A stretch of DNA of 64,000 bases from CANRPC01 sp964456095 (GTDB lineage: Bacteria > Bacillota_I > Bacilli_A > RFN20 > CAG-449), in the NCBI GenBank assembly GCA_964456095.1, contig CAYVZF010000001.1, positions 1-64,000 on the forward strand, given 5' to 3'. Shown here piece by piece: positions 1 through 8,836 of the stretch (positions within the stretch are counted from its first letter, which is position 1; each line of letters starts with the position of its first letter). The position numbers were made by a program, and so were the translations under genes. The notes under the pieces are model-generated. The model ran no database searches and was not told the origin of the DNA. It saw nothing but the letters and a program-made list of their open reading frames with translations.

Positions 1-57
1 CACGTTTTACAGCAGTTTTCAATGAAATAATTACACGTTTTATTAAAATGGTTCCTC

Positions 58-88
58 AAGATTGTTTTTACTGAACAATCTTATTTTT
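58..88 (+). terminator. Rho-independent terminator of an upstream gene outside the window
   Basis: A 9-bp perfect stem (aagattgtt / aacaatctt) with a 7-base loop is followed by attttt. The reading frame 3-74 on the plus strand gives a short tail (ending in QDCFY) whose stop lies inside the hairpin; it may be the 3' end of a gene to the left, but it is too short to identify. Bases 89-207 hold only AT-rich sequence in which I see no convincing promoter. Confidence 0.6.
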
Positions 89-219
89 AAATATTAAAAA
101 AATAAAACACATTATGACAATTAATTTATTTTAATTTGAAAAAAATCATTATATAAATTAATCTATATGTGTAAAGCAAAAAAATTATAACATTAACTTA
201 ACTATACTTGGAGGAATTT

Positions 220-498
220 ATGAAAAAATACACACTTCTATTATCACTACTACTATTATTTTCATGCACTAATAACGAAGGAACAAGTAATAACAATTCG
301 TTATCAATTTCAAATACTTCTATATCAACTGATGTATCAAGTAATGATAATACGTCATATGAAAATAGTACAGAAAACATTACTTCATTATCATCAAGTA
401 ATGAAATAAGTAACGAATTAACTAGTTCTTCAAGTGAAAACAACATTCACATTGAAAAAGATTCATTTGTTGGAGGTAGTCTAGTTACACCTAATTAA
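220..498 (+). CDS. Short Ser/Asn-rich lipoprotein (92 aa), function unknown
   Basis: The start is the ATG at 220, preceded by GGAGG at 210-214; an upstream in-frame codon at 208 has no ribosome-binding site. The protein has a Lys-Lys n-region, a leucine-rich hydrophobic core and the lipobox LFSC, so it should be secreted and lipid-anchored. Everything after the cysteine is a low-complexity Ser/Asn/Thr/Glu stretch with a short tail (FVGGSLVTPN). The large lipoproteins of this window carry the same kind of linker directly after their cysteine, so this looks like an anchor-plus-linker without a catalytic domain: either a genuine small surface protein or the 5' remnant of a longer gene. It is the only plus-strand gene in the first 29 kb, convergent with the ABC ATPase gene that follows. 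Confidence 0.6.
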   Translation: MKKYTLLLSLLLLFSCTNNEGTSNNNSLSISNTSISTDVSSNDNTSYENSTENITSLSSSNEISNELTSSSSENNIHIEKDSFVGGSLVTPN

Positions 499-515
499 TA
501 TTATTATTAAAAATA

Positions 516-558
516 AAAACTCCATTAATGATAAATTACATCATCTGGAGTTTTCATT
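516..558. terminator. Bidirectional terminator between convergent genes
   Basis: aaaactcca (516-524) pairs with tggagtttt (546-554), with an inner atgat/atcat stem. Flanking T-runs on both strands would let it stop both the small lipoprotein gene and the minus-strand ABC ATPase gene. Confidence 0.7.
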
Positions 559-572
559 AATTTAATGATAAA

Positions 573-1790
573 TTACGCTATAAAGTTAGTTGTTTTTGGA
601 TCAAATAAATAGATTTTATCTAAATTAAATACAAGAGATATTTTTTCATTTGCTTTATAACTTCTTGTTGCTTTAATTTTAGCAATCAATTTATCGCTGC
701 CTAATAAAGCATGAATATAATACTCTTGACCTAATAATTCTGCAGCTTTAATATCTATTTCGAAAGGAGAAGAAATATTTTTGATATTAACATTATCTGC
801 AACAAAAACGCTCTCGGGTCTTATACCTAATTTGATAATATGTGATGTACCATTTACAATATTTTTAATATTTTCAATTTCTTCATCAAGTTTATCATCA
901 CAAGAATCTTTTTCTTTTTTATTAAGAAGTTTTTCTAATTCACCTTTATAAAATTCATCATGTTTAGATACTTGCTCACTTGATAAATTAATAGTCAATC
1001 CATTTTCTAATTTAATAACACCTTTATCATAAATCACACTTAAAATATTCATCGCTGGAGAGCCAATAAATGTAGCTACAAATATATTATCTGGTTTATT
1101 GTATATTTCTATAGGAGTACCAACTTGCTTTATATATCCATCTTTCATTACAACAATTCTAGAAGCCATAGTCATAGCTTCAATTTGATCATGTGTTACA
1201 TAGATAGTCGTGGTGTTTAATTGTTCATGTAATTTTGATAATTCACTTCTCATTTGTATTCTTAATTTTGCATCAAGATTTGACAAAGGTTCATCCATCA
1301 AAAACACTTTTGCATTTCTAACAATAGCTCTACCTAAAGCAACACGTTGACATTGTCCACCTGATAATTGACCAGGTTTCTTATCAAGATAATTTTCAAG
1401 TTGAAGAATCTTTGTGGCCTTATCTACACGTTCCTTAATTTGATCTTCTGGAATATGCTTTATTTTTAATCCATAAGCCATATTCTCATAAACTGTCATA
1501 TGAGGATATAAAGCATAACTTTGGAAAACCATAGCAATATCTCTATTTTTAGGAGCTATATTATTAGATAATTTGCCATCTATATATAACTCACCACGTG
1601 TAATACTTTCAAGTCCAGCTATCATACGAAGCGTTGTAGATTTACCACATCCAGATGGTCCTACAAAAACAATAAACTCATTTTTCATAATATCTAAATT
1701 GAAATCAAATACAGCTTGGACATTATTGTCATATACTTTATCAATATGTCTTAAAGATATAAAAGATTTTTCATTTATATTTTCGCTCAT
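573..1790 (-). CDS. Sugar ABC transporter ATP-binding protein (MsmK/UgpC family), copy 1
   Basis: ATPase subunit that powers a CUT1-family sugar importer at the inner face of the membrane. Visible motifs: Walker A GPSGCGKST near residue 43, Q-loop VFQSYALYPHMTV, signature LSGGQCQRVALGRA, Walker B VFLMDEPLSNLDAKLR, and the H-loop VTHDQIEAMT. The C-terminal third is the regulatory MOP/TOBE region; it carries an extra charged insertion of about 40 residues (around 280-320, rich in Lys/Glu/Asp) which makes the protein 405 residues long instead of about 365. The start has AAGGAG upstream. It follows the SGNH esterase gene by 4 bases. A second ATPase of the same family lies at 14820-15896, next to the permease genes. 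Confidence 0.93.
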   Translation of the reverse strand: MSENINEKSFISLRHIDKVYDNNVQAVFDFNLDIMKNEFIVFVGPSGCGKSTTLRMIAGLESITRGELYIDGKLSNNIAPKNRDIAMVFQSYALYPHMTVYENMAYGLKIKHIPEDQIKERVDKATKILQLENYLDKKPGQLSGGQCQRVALGRAIVRNAKVFLMDEPLSNLDAKLRIQMRSELSKLHEQLNTTTIYVTHDQIEAMTMASRIVVMKDGYIKQVGTPIEIYNKPDNIFVATFIGSPAMNILSVIYDKGVIKLENGLTINLSSEQVSKHDEFYKGELEKLLNKKEKDSCDDKLDEEIENIKNIVNGTSHIIKLGIRPESVFVADNVNIKNISSPFEIDIKAAELLGQEYYIHALLGSDKLIAKIKATRSYKANEKISLVFNLDKIYLFDPKTTNFIA

Positions 1791-1794
1791 TTTA

Positions 1795-2796
1795 TTATTT
1801 CTCCTTTAAATAATTCATCATTATTTTAGATAATTTATCACACATCTGTTTATGTCCTAAATTAGAAGGGTGTAATAAATCACCACTTATACCATAAGTT
1901 CTAGTAATTAATTTTTTACCAGAAATTAAATGTATATTTTTCTTATTTAACAATTTTACTTGTTTTTTTATTATTGAAATAAATTTAACATTCTTATCAT
2001 GATAAGGTATTTCATAAAAATCTTTATACAATGATTCAAAAACCTCTAAGATATTAATTATGAATATTGGTTTATCACTATTAATATAACTAATTCTTTC
2101 AATTAAATACTTAAATCTTTTTTCGAATTCATTTTCATCCATAACGCCACGAACATTACAACCTATTTCTAGAATAAATCCCCTACATTTTATTAAAGAG
2201 ATATAATCCACGACTTCTTTTTCTAACAAACATGAACCAGATAATCCTTTATTTAAGATATCGATATTTAATGATTGAGAAAGAAGAAATGCATATGAAT
2301 CAATTATAGAATTACTTCCAGCACCTTGAGATATGGAACTACCATAAAGTACTAAAGGTAATTCTTTTTTGTCAAAAGAAGAAGTTTCATTTTCAATAGA
2401 ATAAAATACTATTCTAGAACTACTTCCAAATATGATTCTATAAAAATACTTATCATTAAAACCTAAAGATTTTTCATTTTTAATCATTCTTTCATGAATT
2501 TCAAATGTAACTTCTTGTTTTTTGTTTTTTTTAAGACGAATACTTTTACATTGAAATCCATCTACAAAACAAAACACATTACAATCACTAACCATAGATT
2601 TTAAAACAACTTTACAAGATGTTGATTTTGAATAAAATCTAATTTCACACATCGCAGGTTGTTTGGCTTTTTCTCTACCTTTTTTTACATTTTCATATCC
2701 GATTTTTTTAATTACATCAAGTGGATAACGACTTAACATATATCCACCATCTTTCATAAGCTTAACTTCTTCAACATTAAATAATTCGTAATTCAT
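1795..2796 (-). CDS. SGNH/GDSL-family carbohydrate esterase, probably cytoplasmic
   Basis: 333 residues with no signal peptide. An N-terminal beta-sandwich-like half (about 1-140) precedes an SGNH hydrolase domain: block I YGSSISQGAGS (nucleophile Ser), block II Gly in NKGLSGS, block III EIGCN with the oxyanion Asn, and block V GDLLHPSNLGH with the Asp-x-x-His pair. This two-part layout is that of SGNH proteins with an extra N-terminal domain (Lipase_GDSL_3-like). In this operon it probably removes acetyl groups from imported oligosaccharides; that is inference. The start lies 4 bases after the previous stop and has no clear ribosome-binding site, so translation may be coupled. Confidence 0.8.
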   Translation of the reverse strand: MNYELFNVEEVKLMKDGGYMLSRYPLDVIKKIGYENVKKGREKAKQPAMCEIRFYSKSTSCKVVLKSMVSDCNVFCFVDGFQCKSIRLKKNKKQEVTFEIHERMIKNEKSLGFNDKYFYRIIFGSSSRIVFYSIENETSSFDKKELPLVLYGSSISQGAGSNSIIDSYAFLLSQSLNIDILNKGLSGSCLLEKEVVDYISLIKCRGFILEIGCNVRGVMDENEFEKRFKYLIERISYINSDKPIFIINILEVFESLYKDFYEIPYHDKNVKFISIIKKQVKLLNKKNIHLISGKKLITRTYGISGDLLHPSNLGHKQMCDKLSKIMMNYLKEK

Positions 2797-2800
2797 AAAT

Positions 2801-4978
2801 CTAATTAGTAAAAATCAATCTAAGTGCTTGAGAATATTCTTTTGCATCTTGTTTATTAGAATATATTTCCATATAAGATTCATCGATATTCTCATTTGTA
2901 AATACCATTGTAAATAAACTACTTGGTAACAAGTTATATGCTTCAGTTACATCTATATAATAAGTATGGAATTCATAACCCGCGAATGGGAAAGTGAAAT
3001 TTACAAATTCATTAACAGGATCTTCATCTGTTGATTTAATTAAAGCAAGACTGTCATGATGCAATTTTGAATTATTCCAACAAATAGTATCAGTAGTCCA
3101 ATCAACATAAGTAGTATTAGTAAATATATTAATTGTAGGAGTTCCTACTTGTGCTTTTGCAGTAATAGATAAATAAACTTTATTGTAACTACTAGGCATA
3201 CTTGTTTTATCAAATAATGCATAAATAATACGATTATAAAATGGTTCAAGATTAGAAGTTTTTAACTTCAAATTCTTTTGATAAATCGCAGGCTTATCTT
3301 GACTTTCCATTGTAATAAAGAAGTTTTCAGTTGGTAAAACATAATCACCTTCAACAGGATCAGTTAAGTTCGATTTTTCAGGAAGAACAAAACTACTAGA
3401 TTCATCAATAATACGATCTTCTTCATCCATGTCATTAAACTCATTATCTTTTATAACGAAATTTTCACCTTTAGAATCAAGATATATACCTTTATCACAA
3501 GAAGTAAACTTATTATCTTGAATTACATAATCATTAGGAATTCCTAAACTAGGATCATCGCTAATATAAGAATAAGAAATATCAATTGAGTTATTACCAA
3601 CATTCTTAAATTCATTTTTTACAATAAATGTTCCGTTAGCGTTTGAACACTTAATACCTGTGGATGAAACATCTTCAATCTTATTGTTATAAATAATAGT
3701 ATCAGGAGTACCAAGAATAACATCAATTCCTCTTAATCCATTTTTTATAACATTATCATGAATATAATTATTTCTTCCAGATGCATCATGAGTAGCGCCA
3801 GAATTACCTAAACCAATACCTGCACCTTTACGCGTGTTAATAATTTGATTGTTACATATTTCATTAGAATACTCATCTTCACCATGCATATCAATAGAAT
3901 CTAATAATAAATTTTCATATGTATTATTTTGAATTAAATTATTATGCGCATAGTATTGAATTAAAGTACCATGTCTTAAATATGGCCCAACAAATGAACA
4001 ATTTTCAACAACATTATATTTAGTATCAATAAATGTATCAGTTACATTAAAATCATTGCCATATCCTTGAATATTAACTCCATATCCCATTCCTCCACCA
4101 CCTAAGCAAGTGGCTTTTTGAAACGAACATGAACGTACAACTACTTCTTGGGCTTTTGCAATACGCACACCCATTCTTTGGAACTTTTCAACAAAACAAT
4201 TTTCAATCAAAATATTCTTTGCTTGTTTTTCAGAACTTGAAATATCTCCTCCAGATGCCGCGGTAATACCATATTTTGGTGCAGTATATGTTGTTGTTTG
4301 TAAATTAGAATTATCTGGATCTGGTAAAACATCATCGGATGTATTTGATGTTACAGTTAGATTTTTAATAACAACACTTTTAACATTAACCGAAGCAATA
4401 ACTGTTGTAGATTCATCTCTATTCATAGTTTCTAAAAAATTTGAAACTAATATCGTATTTTCTTTTGATTCACCTTTTAAAGTTATACCACTTTTTAAAA
4501 CAATATGAGCATAATATTCACTTGATGCTCTACCATAATTTTTAAAATAATATTTACCATTTGGTATATAAATAGTATCACCTTCAACAGCATTTTCAAT
4601 AGCTAAACGGAAGGAAGAATAATTGTCAAAATTAGGATCATCTTTTTTTGCTCCATAATCTTCAACATTAATTTCCATTCCTGTTTCTTTTTGTATTTCA
4701 GGCATTACATGTTCTACCCCGTTTTTTTCATATAAACCAGGACGATTATAATCCCCAATAAACTTATTTGCAAAAACTAAAGAATTATNNNNNNNNNNNN
4801 NNNNNNNNNNNNNNNNNNNNNNNNNNNNNNNNNNNNNNNNNNNNNNNNNNNNNNNNNNNNNNNNNNNNNNNNNNNNNNNNNNNNNNNNTGATTCATTAGA
4901 ATTCACAACATTATTTCCACAAGAACTCATAATAATTAATGAAGATAATAATACAAAATACAATTTTTTATTTTTCAT
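2801..4978 (-). CDS. Surface lipoprotein with pectate-lyase-type parallel beta-helix (interrupted by an assembly gap)
   Basis: Signal peptide with lipobox MSSC, then the 100-N gap, then a Pectate_lyase_3-like opening (VEDYGAKKDDPNFDNYSSF) leading into a long right-handed beta-helix with many N-rich coil repeats. After about residue 540 comes a beta-sandwich region (LSITAKAQVGTP..., NTTYVDWTT) resembling CBM96/DNRLR-type carbohydrate-binding domains. It probably cleaves or binds a uronic-acid polysaccharide at the cell surface; catalytic residues cannot be assigned by eye. I choose the second Met (ATG at 4978): the sequence AGG sits 8 bases before it, while the Met at 4984 overlaps that site. 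The true length is uncertain because the gap size is nominal. Confidence 0.82.
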   Translation of the reverse strand: MKNKKLYFVLLSSLIIMSSCGNNVVNSNESXXXXXXXXXXXXXXXXXXXXXXXXXXXXXXXXXXNSLVFANKFIGDYNRPGLYEKNGVEHVMPEIQKETGMEINVEDYGAKKDDPNFDNYSSFRLAIENAVEGDTIYIPNGKYYFKNYGRASSEYYAHIVLKSGITLKGESKENTILVSNFLETMNRDESTTVIASVNVKSVVIKNLTVTSNTSDDVLPDPDNSNLQTTTYTAPKYGITAASGGDISSSEKQAKNILIENCFVEKFQRMGVRIAKAQEVVVRSCSFQKATCLGGGGMGYGVNIQGYGNDFNVTDTFIDTKYNVVENCSFVGPYLRHGTLIQYYAHNNLIQNNTYENLLLDSIDMHGEDEYSNEICNNQIINTRKGAGIGLGNSGATHDASGRNNYIHDNVIKNGLRGIDVILGTPDTIIYNNKIEDVSSTGIKCSNANGTFIVKNEFKNVGNNSIDISYSYISDDPSLGIPNDYVIQDNKFTSCDKGIYLDSKGENFVIKDNEFNDMDEEDRIIDESSSFVLPEKSNLTDPVEGDYVLPTENFFITMESQDKPAIYQKNLKLKTSNLEPFYNRIIYALFDKTSMPSSYNKVYLSITAKAQVGTPTINIFTNTTYVDWTTDTICWNNSKLHHDSLALIKSTDEDPVNEFVNFTFPFAGYEFHTYYIDVTEAYNLLPSSLFTMVFTNENIDESYMEIYSNKQDAKEYSQALRLIFTN
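4789..4888. other. Assembly gap (100 N)
   Basis: A run of exactly 100 N within the Ser/Asn-rich linker just after the lipobox of the beta-helix lipoprotein. The size is the conventional scaffold placeholder, so the true length is unknown. Confidence 0.98.
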
Positions 4979-4987
4979 AATCATTAC

Positions 4988-6700
4988 CTATTTTTTCAAT
5001 GATGGAATATTATTATCATTCAAAGTCCAAGTATTAACAAAATCAAAAGATGTTAAGTTATTGTTATACCAAGCATCATCTAATGTAACTAATTTGCCAA
5101 ATTTTGCATTTTTATGAATAGAATCAAATTCGATTTCAGTTTCGTTTACATACATTTTTGCATTATTTGTAAAATATGCATTAGTTACTTGTACTTTTGT
5201 TTCAATATCATTTTCTGTTGTATTTGATGTACTTCTATTACCAACAATTGGGCCAACATTAGTTCCAGTTTCAATGAATAAACTACCATTAAATAGAACA
5301 TTATCAATTGTAGTATTATGATCAGCAACTTTTGAATTATATTGTTGGAAACCTACAATTCCACCAACATGACGATATCCTTTAATAATGCCTGTTGATA
5401 CAGCATTTTTAATAGAGGCACTTCTATAATATCCTGCAATGCCACCAATATATTCTGCAACAACAGTAACATTAACTGTTTCATTGTTGTTAATTACTTC
5501 AAATGTATTATTCTTACCTTCAATAATGCCATTAAATTCAACATCTTCGATTATAGATTGTTCAAAACTTGCATTAGATTTAGCATCAACTAATCCTGCA
5601 ATACCGCCTAATCTACTATAACCTTTAATTGTCGTATTTTCATCGACAGAACAGTTCTTAATTGATGAACTTGTACCTGTATCTGAATACAATCTACCTG
5701 TAATACCACCAACACGTCCACCAGAAATATTTAATGAAGCATTTTTAATATGACAGTTTTCAACTGTACCTTTAACATCTCCTGAAAGTGTACCAACATA
5801 AATTCCAGAAGCATTATATCCATCTAAATTTGTACTAAAATCTTCTAATCTTGGTTTATCATTATATCCATTAGATATGATTGTAGCATTACTAATTGTT
5901 AAATTTTTAACAACTGCACCAGTATTAATTTGTTGGAAAAGTCCTAAATTAGTATCGCTACTAGGATTATTAATATACATATTAGAAATAGTATATCCAT
6001 TTCCATCAAATATGCCATTTGTATTCAATGATAAAGGAATCCAAGAAGATAAGTTTTCTCCATATTTTGTACTCAAATCAATATCATTTTGAAGTTTATA
6101 ACAACTAGTTTTAGACCAATCTAAATTATAAGCATCATATACTCCTAGACCAACATGTTCCAAGTCTTCAATACTATATACTTTAAAAGGATTTTCTACT
6201 GTTCCTTCTCCCATATCAATAGGATTTTTATATGTTGTTGCAGTTTTCTTTTGTATTACACTATATTGTTCATTATATTTAATTACAAAATAAGCATAAT
6301 ATGTTTTTCCTGCTTCTAGATTTGAAACGATCTCCTCTAATAAAGTTGTTTCAGAAACATTAGAGTGAATAAATCCTTCAGCGTTTACAATATCATCAGG
6401 AGTAACATCATTCTCTTCATCAGAAATAACGTAATATATTTTTCCATTTAATCCATTTATCTCTGCTTTAACTTTTAATTCACCTTCATTTTCAGTAGGA
6501 GTTAGAACTGCACTTTTAAACTTTAATTCAGCTTGTTCTTCACTACTATTTATATCAGATGATAAGTCTTCATTAGATTCAATTAAAGACGAATCAAATG
6601 AATCAGATAAATCAGATGGATTTTCACCACCACAAGAAGATAAAATAAGTCCAACAGATAAAATGCTTAAACTTAATAATAATTTATTTTTTATTTTCAT
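4988..6700 (-). CDS. GLUG-repeat surface lipoprotein with FN3-like domain, paralogue 1
   Basis: 570 residues: signal peptide with a lipobox ending LSSC-GG, a Ser/Asp/Glu linker, a beta-sandwich/FN3-like domain (about 58-155), then a beta-helical region built of GLUG-type repeats (for example VGGITGRL, LGGIAGLV, IGGIAGYY, VGGIVGFQ). GLUG repeats occur in surface adhesins and bacterial carbohydrate-active proteins; no catalytic site is evident, so a glycan-binding or adhesive role is inferred. The entry motif NPFKVYSIEDLE is nearly identical to NPYKVYTIKDLE in the protein at 23980-25515, and the domain order is the same, so the two are paralogues. The ribosome-binding site is CGGAGG, 6 bases before ATG. 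Confidence 0.85.
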   Translation of the reverse strand: MKIKNKLLLSLSILSVGLILSSCGGENPSDLSDSFDSSLIESNEDLSSDINSSEEQAELKFKSAVLTPTENEGELKVKAEINGLNGKIYYVISDEENDVTPDDIVNAEGFIHSNVSETTLLEEIVSNLEAGKTYYAYFVIKYNEQYSVIQKKTATTYKNPIDMGEGTVENPFKVYSIEDLEHVGLGVYDAYNLDWSKTSCYKLQNDIDLSTKYGENLSSWIPLSLNTNGIFDGNGYTISNMYINNPSSDTNLGLFQQINTGAVVKNLTISNATIISNGYNDKPRLEDFSTNLDGYNASGIYVGTLSGDVKGTVENCHIKNASLNISGGRVGGITGRLYSDTGTSSSIKNCSVDENTTIKGYSRLGGIAGLVDAKSNASFEQSIIEDVEFNGIIEGKNNTFEVINNNETVNVTVVAEYIGGIAGYYRSASIKNAVSTGIIKGYRHVGGIVGFQQYNSKVADHNTTIDNVLFNGSLFIETGTNVGPIVGNRSTSNTTENDIETKVQVTNAYFTNNAKMYVNETEIEFDSIHKNAKFGKLVTLDDAWYNNNLTSFDFVNTWTLNDNNIPSLKK

Positions 6701-6826
6701 ATTTTCCTCCGTGAGTAATTATTTAAAATTAACTCTTAAATACAATATGAAAAATTATAACTAAAAATATTTTGAAAATATGTTATATCAACTACATTTT
6801 TTATTCATTTTCATATTATATTTCAA
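6701..6826 (-). promoter_or_regulatory. Intergenic region with a perfect 15-bp palindrome, possible operator
   Basis: The palindrome ATATTTT-G-AAAATAT (6767-6781) lies between the iclR-type gene and the GLUG lipoprotein gene. The spacing fits an operator upstream of the lipoprotein gene, but the AT-rich background makes chance palindromes common and I do not see the same sequence at the other promoters. Confidence 0.25.
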
Positions 6827-7597
6827 CTATTCTAACCAATATTGTTTTTTACTATAGCCTAATTCTCGAGAAATACTTAATGCGCATTCTCTAACAATTT
6901 CACCCATTCTTTCATCAGAATAGTTTTCATTTTTAATATCCGATAAAGAAATCGCCGCAATTGGCTTGTTGGTCGCGTCAAAAATAGGCGCAGCATAACA
7001 AGTTCTTAATACTTCATTTTCTTTATCATCAATCGCATACCCGTTCTTTCTTATTTGCTTAATTTGATTTAATAAAGATTCTTTATTTTTTACAGTATAT
7101 TCTGTAAGATTTTGAAATACTATTTCATCTAACATATTGGATAATTGTTTTTCATCAATAAATGACATATAGCTTTTTCCAAGCGCGGTTGTATATGCCG
7201 AATGTTTTGTACCTATTTTACAAGTTGCTAATTTAGCATTTTTACCTGTATATTTATATATATAAACAATTTCAGAATTATCAAGTAAGCCAACAAATGC
7301 TGTCTTTTCATAAAAATCAGCGATTGGAGCCAAATATTTTTCCGCTAATTGGAAGAGTTCTTTATTTTGTGAATACTTAGAACCTAATGTATAACAAGAT
7401 AGTCCTAATACATATTTTTTTTCGTTATGACTACTTGTAGATAATAATTTTAATTCACATAATGATTTAACAATATCAAAAACACTACTTTTCGGTAATT
7501 TTAAATGAGAAACTATTTCTGCTAAAGAGAATCCTTTGTCTCCAGATGTAGAAATATATTCTAAAATATCATATGTTCGTTTAATAGTATTATTCAT
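6827..7597 (-). CDS. IclR-family transcriptional regulator
   Basis: About 257 residues. N-terminal winged HTH (SLAEIVSHLKLPKSSVFDIVKSL, about 20-45) and a C-terminal IclR effector domain with the typical FVGLLDNSEIVYIYK and YAIDDKENE...TCYAAPIFD...PIAAISLSD segments. IclR/KdgR-type repressors sense intermediates such as 2-keto-3-deoxygluconate in uronate breakdown, which fits the KdgF/lyase neighbourhood; the ligand is inferred. I use the ATG at 7597 (GGAGG 7 bases upstream) rather than the TTG at 7603. It lies in the middle of the minus-strand cluster. Confidence 0.9.
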   Translation of the reverse strand: MNNTIKRTYDILEYISTSGDKGFSLAEIVSHLKLPKSSVFDIVKSLCELKLLSTSSHNEKKYVLGLSCYTLGSKYSQNKELFQLAEKYLAPIADFYEKTAFVGLLDNSEIVYIYKYTGKNAKLATCKIGTKHSAYTTALGKSYMSFIDEKQLSNMLDEIVFQNLTEYTVKNKESLLNQIKQIRKNGYAIDDKENEVLRTCYAAPIFDATNKPIAAISLSDIKNENYSDERMGEIVRECALSISRELGYSKKQYWLE

Positions 7598-7660
7598 CTT
7601 CAAACCTCCAACTCATATTTATTAAAAAGATTTTATTATATAAAATGGGTAAATTCAATG

Positions 7661-8836
7661 TCATTTTGTAAGATTAGTTAATAATACATATTGTAAATCA
7701 ACTAATATTTCATCTTTACTTAATATATAGATATCATTTAGTTTTAAATGATTAAACTTTGATTTCTCAAAAATAAGTGGTAATAATGTTGCTTCATCAA
7801 AATAAATAATTTGTTCATAATTCCAACTACTAGTTTTATTAACTAATTTTTCATATAGATAATCTTCAACATCCATAATATCTATTTCGATCATATCTTT
7901 ATACCATTTATTTATTTCATAAAGATTATATCCATATTTACTACTAATAGAGGAAAAATCATATATTCCTTTAATAGCCATTAATGCATAATTTTTAGAC
8001 TTGGTCCTTTTTAATTCAAGTGGCATTTTACCTTCTATTATTTGTTTTTTTATTCTTAATTCTATCATCTGATAAACTAATGAATCCACTTCTTTATTTA
8101 AGATATCAGATAAAACAATAAGACCAAAATCATAGAAAATACCATGATTATTTAAAGCATCCTTTTCTTCTAATGCTATTTTTGAATTAACATACCATTT
8201 ATAAAACTTTTCTAACCATTTTTTTAATTTATCATAAAAGTCTTTTTCAATATAGTTAATATCATTTAATAATTTGAGCATATATAATGCATAAGACATA
8301 TTCGCGGTAAAATCAATTAATCCAATTCCCCTACCAAGATTTACTCCCTTAATCATTTGTCCATGATTCATATTAGGATTCATACCTGTTTTCTTATCAA
8401 GAAAATAATAAGTTATATTTTTTTTAATAATTTCATAATACTTCTTATCATCACTTAAATAATAAAGAATGCATTGATAATAAATCATAAAGGCAAGTTC
8501 TCTTAGATTATTCTTATCATAATCATCACCTTCAGGATTTGATAAACCATCTTTTAAGATATAAGGAAGTCCATCATTAGTATTTAAATTAGGCCAATAA
8601 TATGTCGCCAAAGATACATAATCATTCTTATCTATACCATCTATATTATTTTTCTTATAAATAACACTTCTATTTTCATTCTCATACAAGAATAAATAAT
8701 CATCCATTGATTCTTGTAATATTTTTAAATCTTCTTTTGAAATATTATCTTTGATTTTTTTTAAATCTTTTAAATCATAAAGAATATAATAATTAACTGG
8801 GTCTAGTTTAATAATATCAAAGCTATTTTTTATAAT
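7661..8836 (-). CDS. Alginate-lyase-family (PF05426-like; PL5/PL38 type) polysaccharide lyase, apparent non-AUG start
   Basis: The block SLATYYWPNLNTNDGLPYI is the hallmark of this (alpha/alpha)-toroid lyase family; NNHGIFYDF and MPLELKRTKSKNYALMAI match its catalytic-region blocks. No signal peptide, so it probably degrades imported oligouronides. The first in-frame ATG is at 8707, without a ribosome-binding site, but the frame stays open upstream and encodes the amphipathic helix expected at the family N terminus (LDPVNYYILYDLKDLKKI). No ATG, GTG or TTG occurs there; the only candidates are ATT (8836) or ATA (8833), 8-11 bases after GGTGGT and overlapping the SDR stop codon. A former ATGA overlap changed to ATAA would explain this. 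About 390 residues from that start. Confidence 0.78.
   Translation of the reverse strand: MIKNSFDIIKLDPVNYYILYDLKDLKKIKDNISKEDLKILQESMDDYLFLYENENRSVIYKKNNIDGIDKNDYVSLATYYWPNLNTNDGLPYILKDGLSNPEGDDYDKNNLRELAFMIYYQCILYYLSDDKKYYEIIKKNITYYFLDKKTGMNPNMNHGQMIKGVNLGRGIGLIDFTANMSYALYMLKLLNDINYIEKDFYDKLKKWLEKFYKWYVNSKIALEEKDALNNHGIFYDFGLIVLSDILNKEVDSLVYQMIELRIKKQIIEGKMPLELKRTKSKNYALMAIKGIYDFSSISSKYGYNLYEINKWYKDMIEIDIMDVEDYLYEKLVNKTSSWNYEQIIYFDEATLLPLIFEKSKFNHLKLNDIYILSKDEILVDLQYVLLTNLTK

Noticed and set aside
1573..1809. Plus-strand ORF within the ABC ATPase gene, and similar short opposite-strand ORFs (5439, 5877, 9434, 13143, 23503, 33037, 39714)
   Set aside because: All lie inside well-supported minus-strand genes and have no ribosome-binding site or family match.
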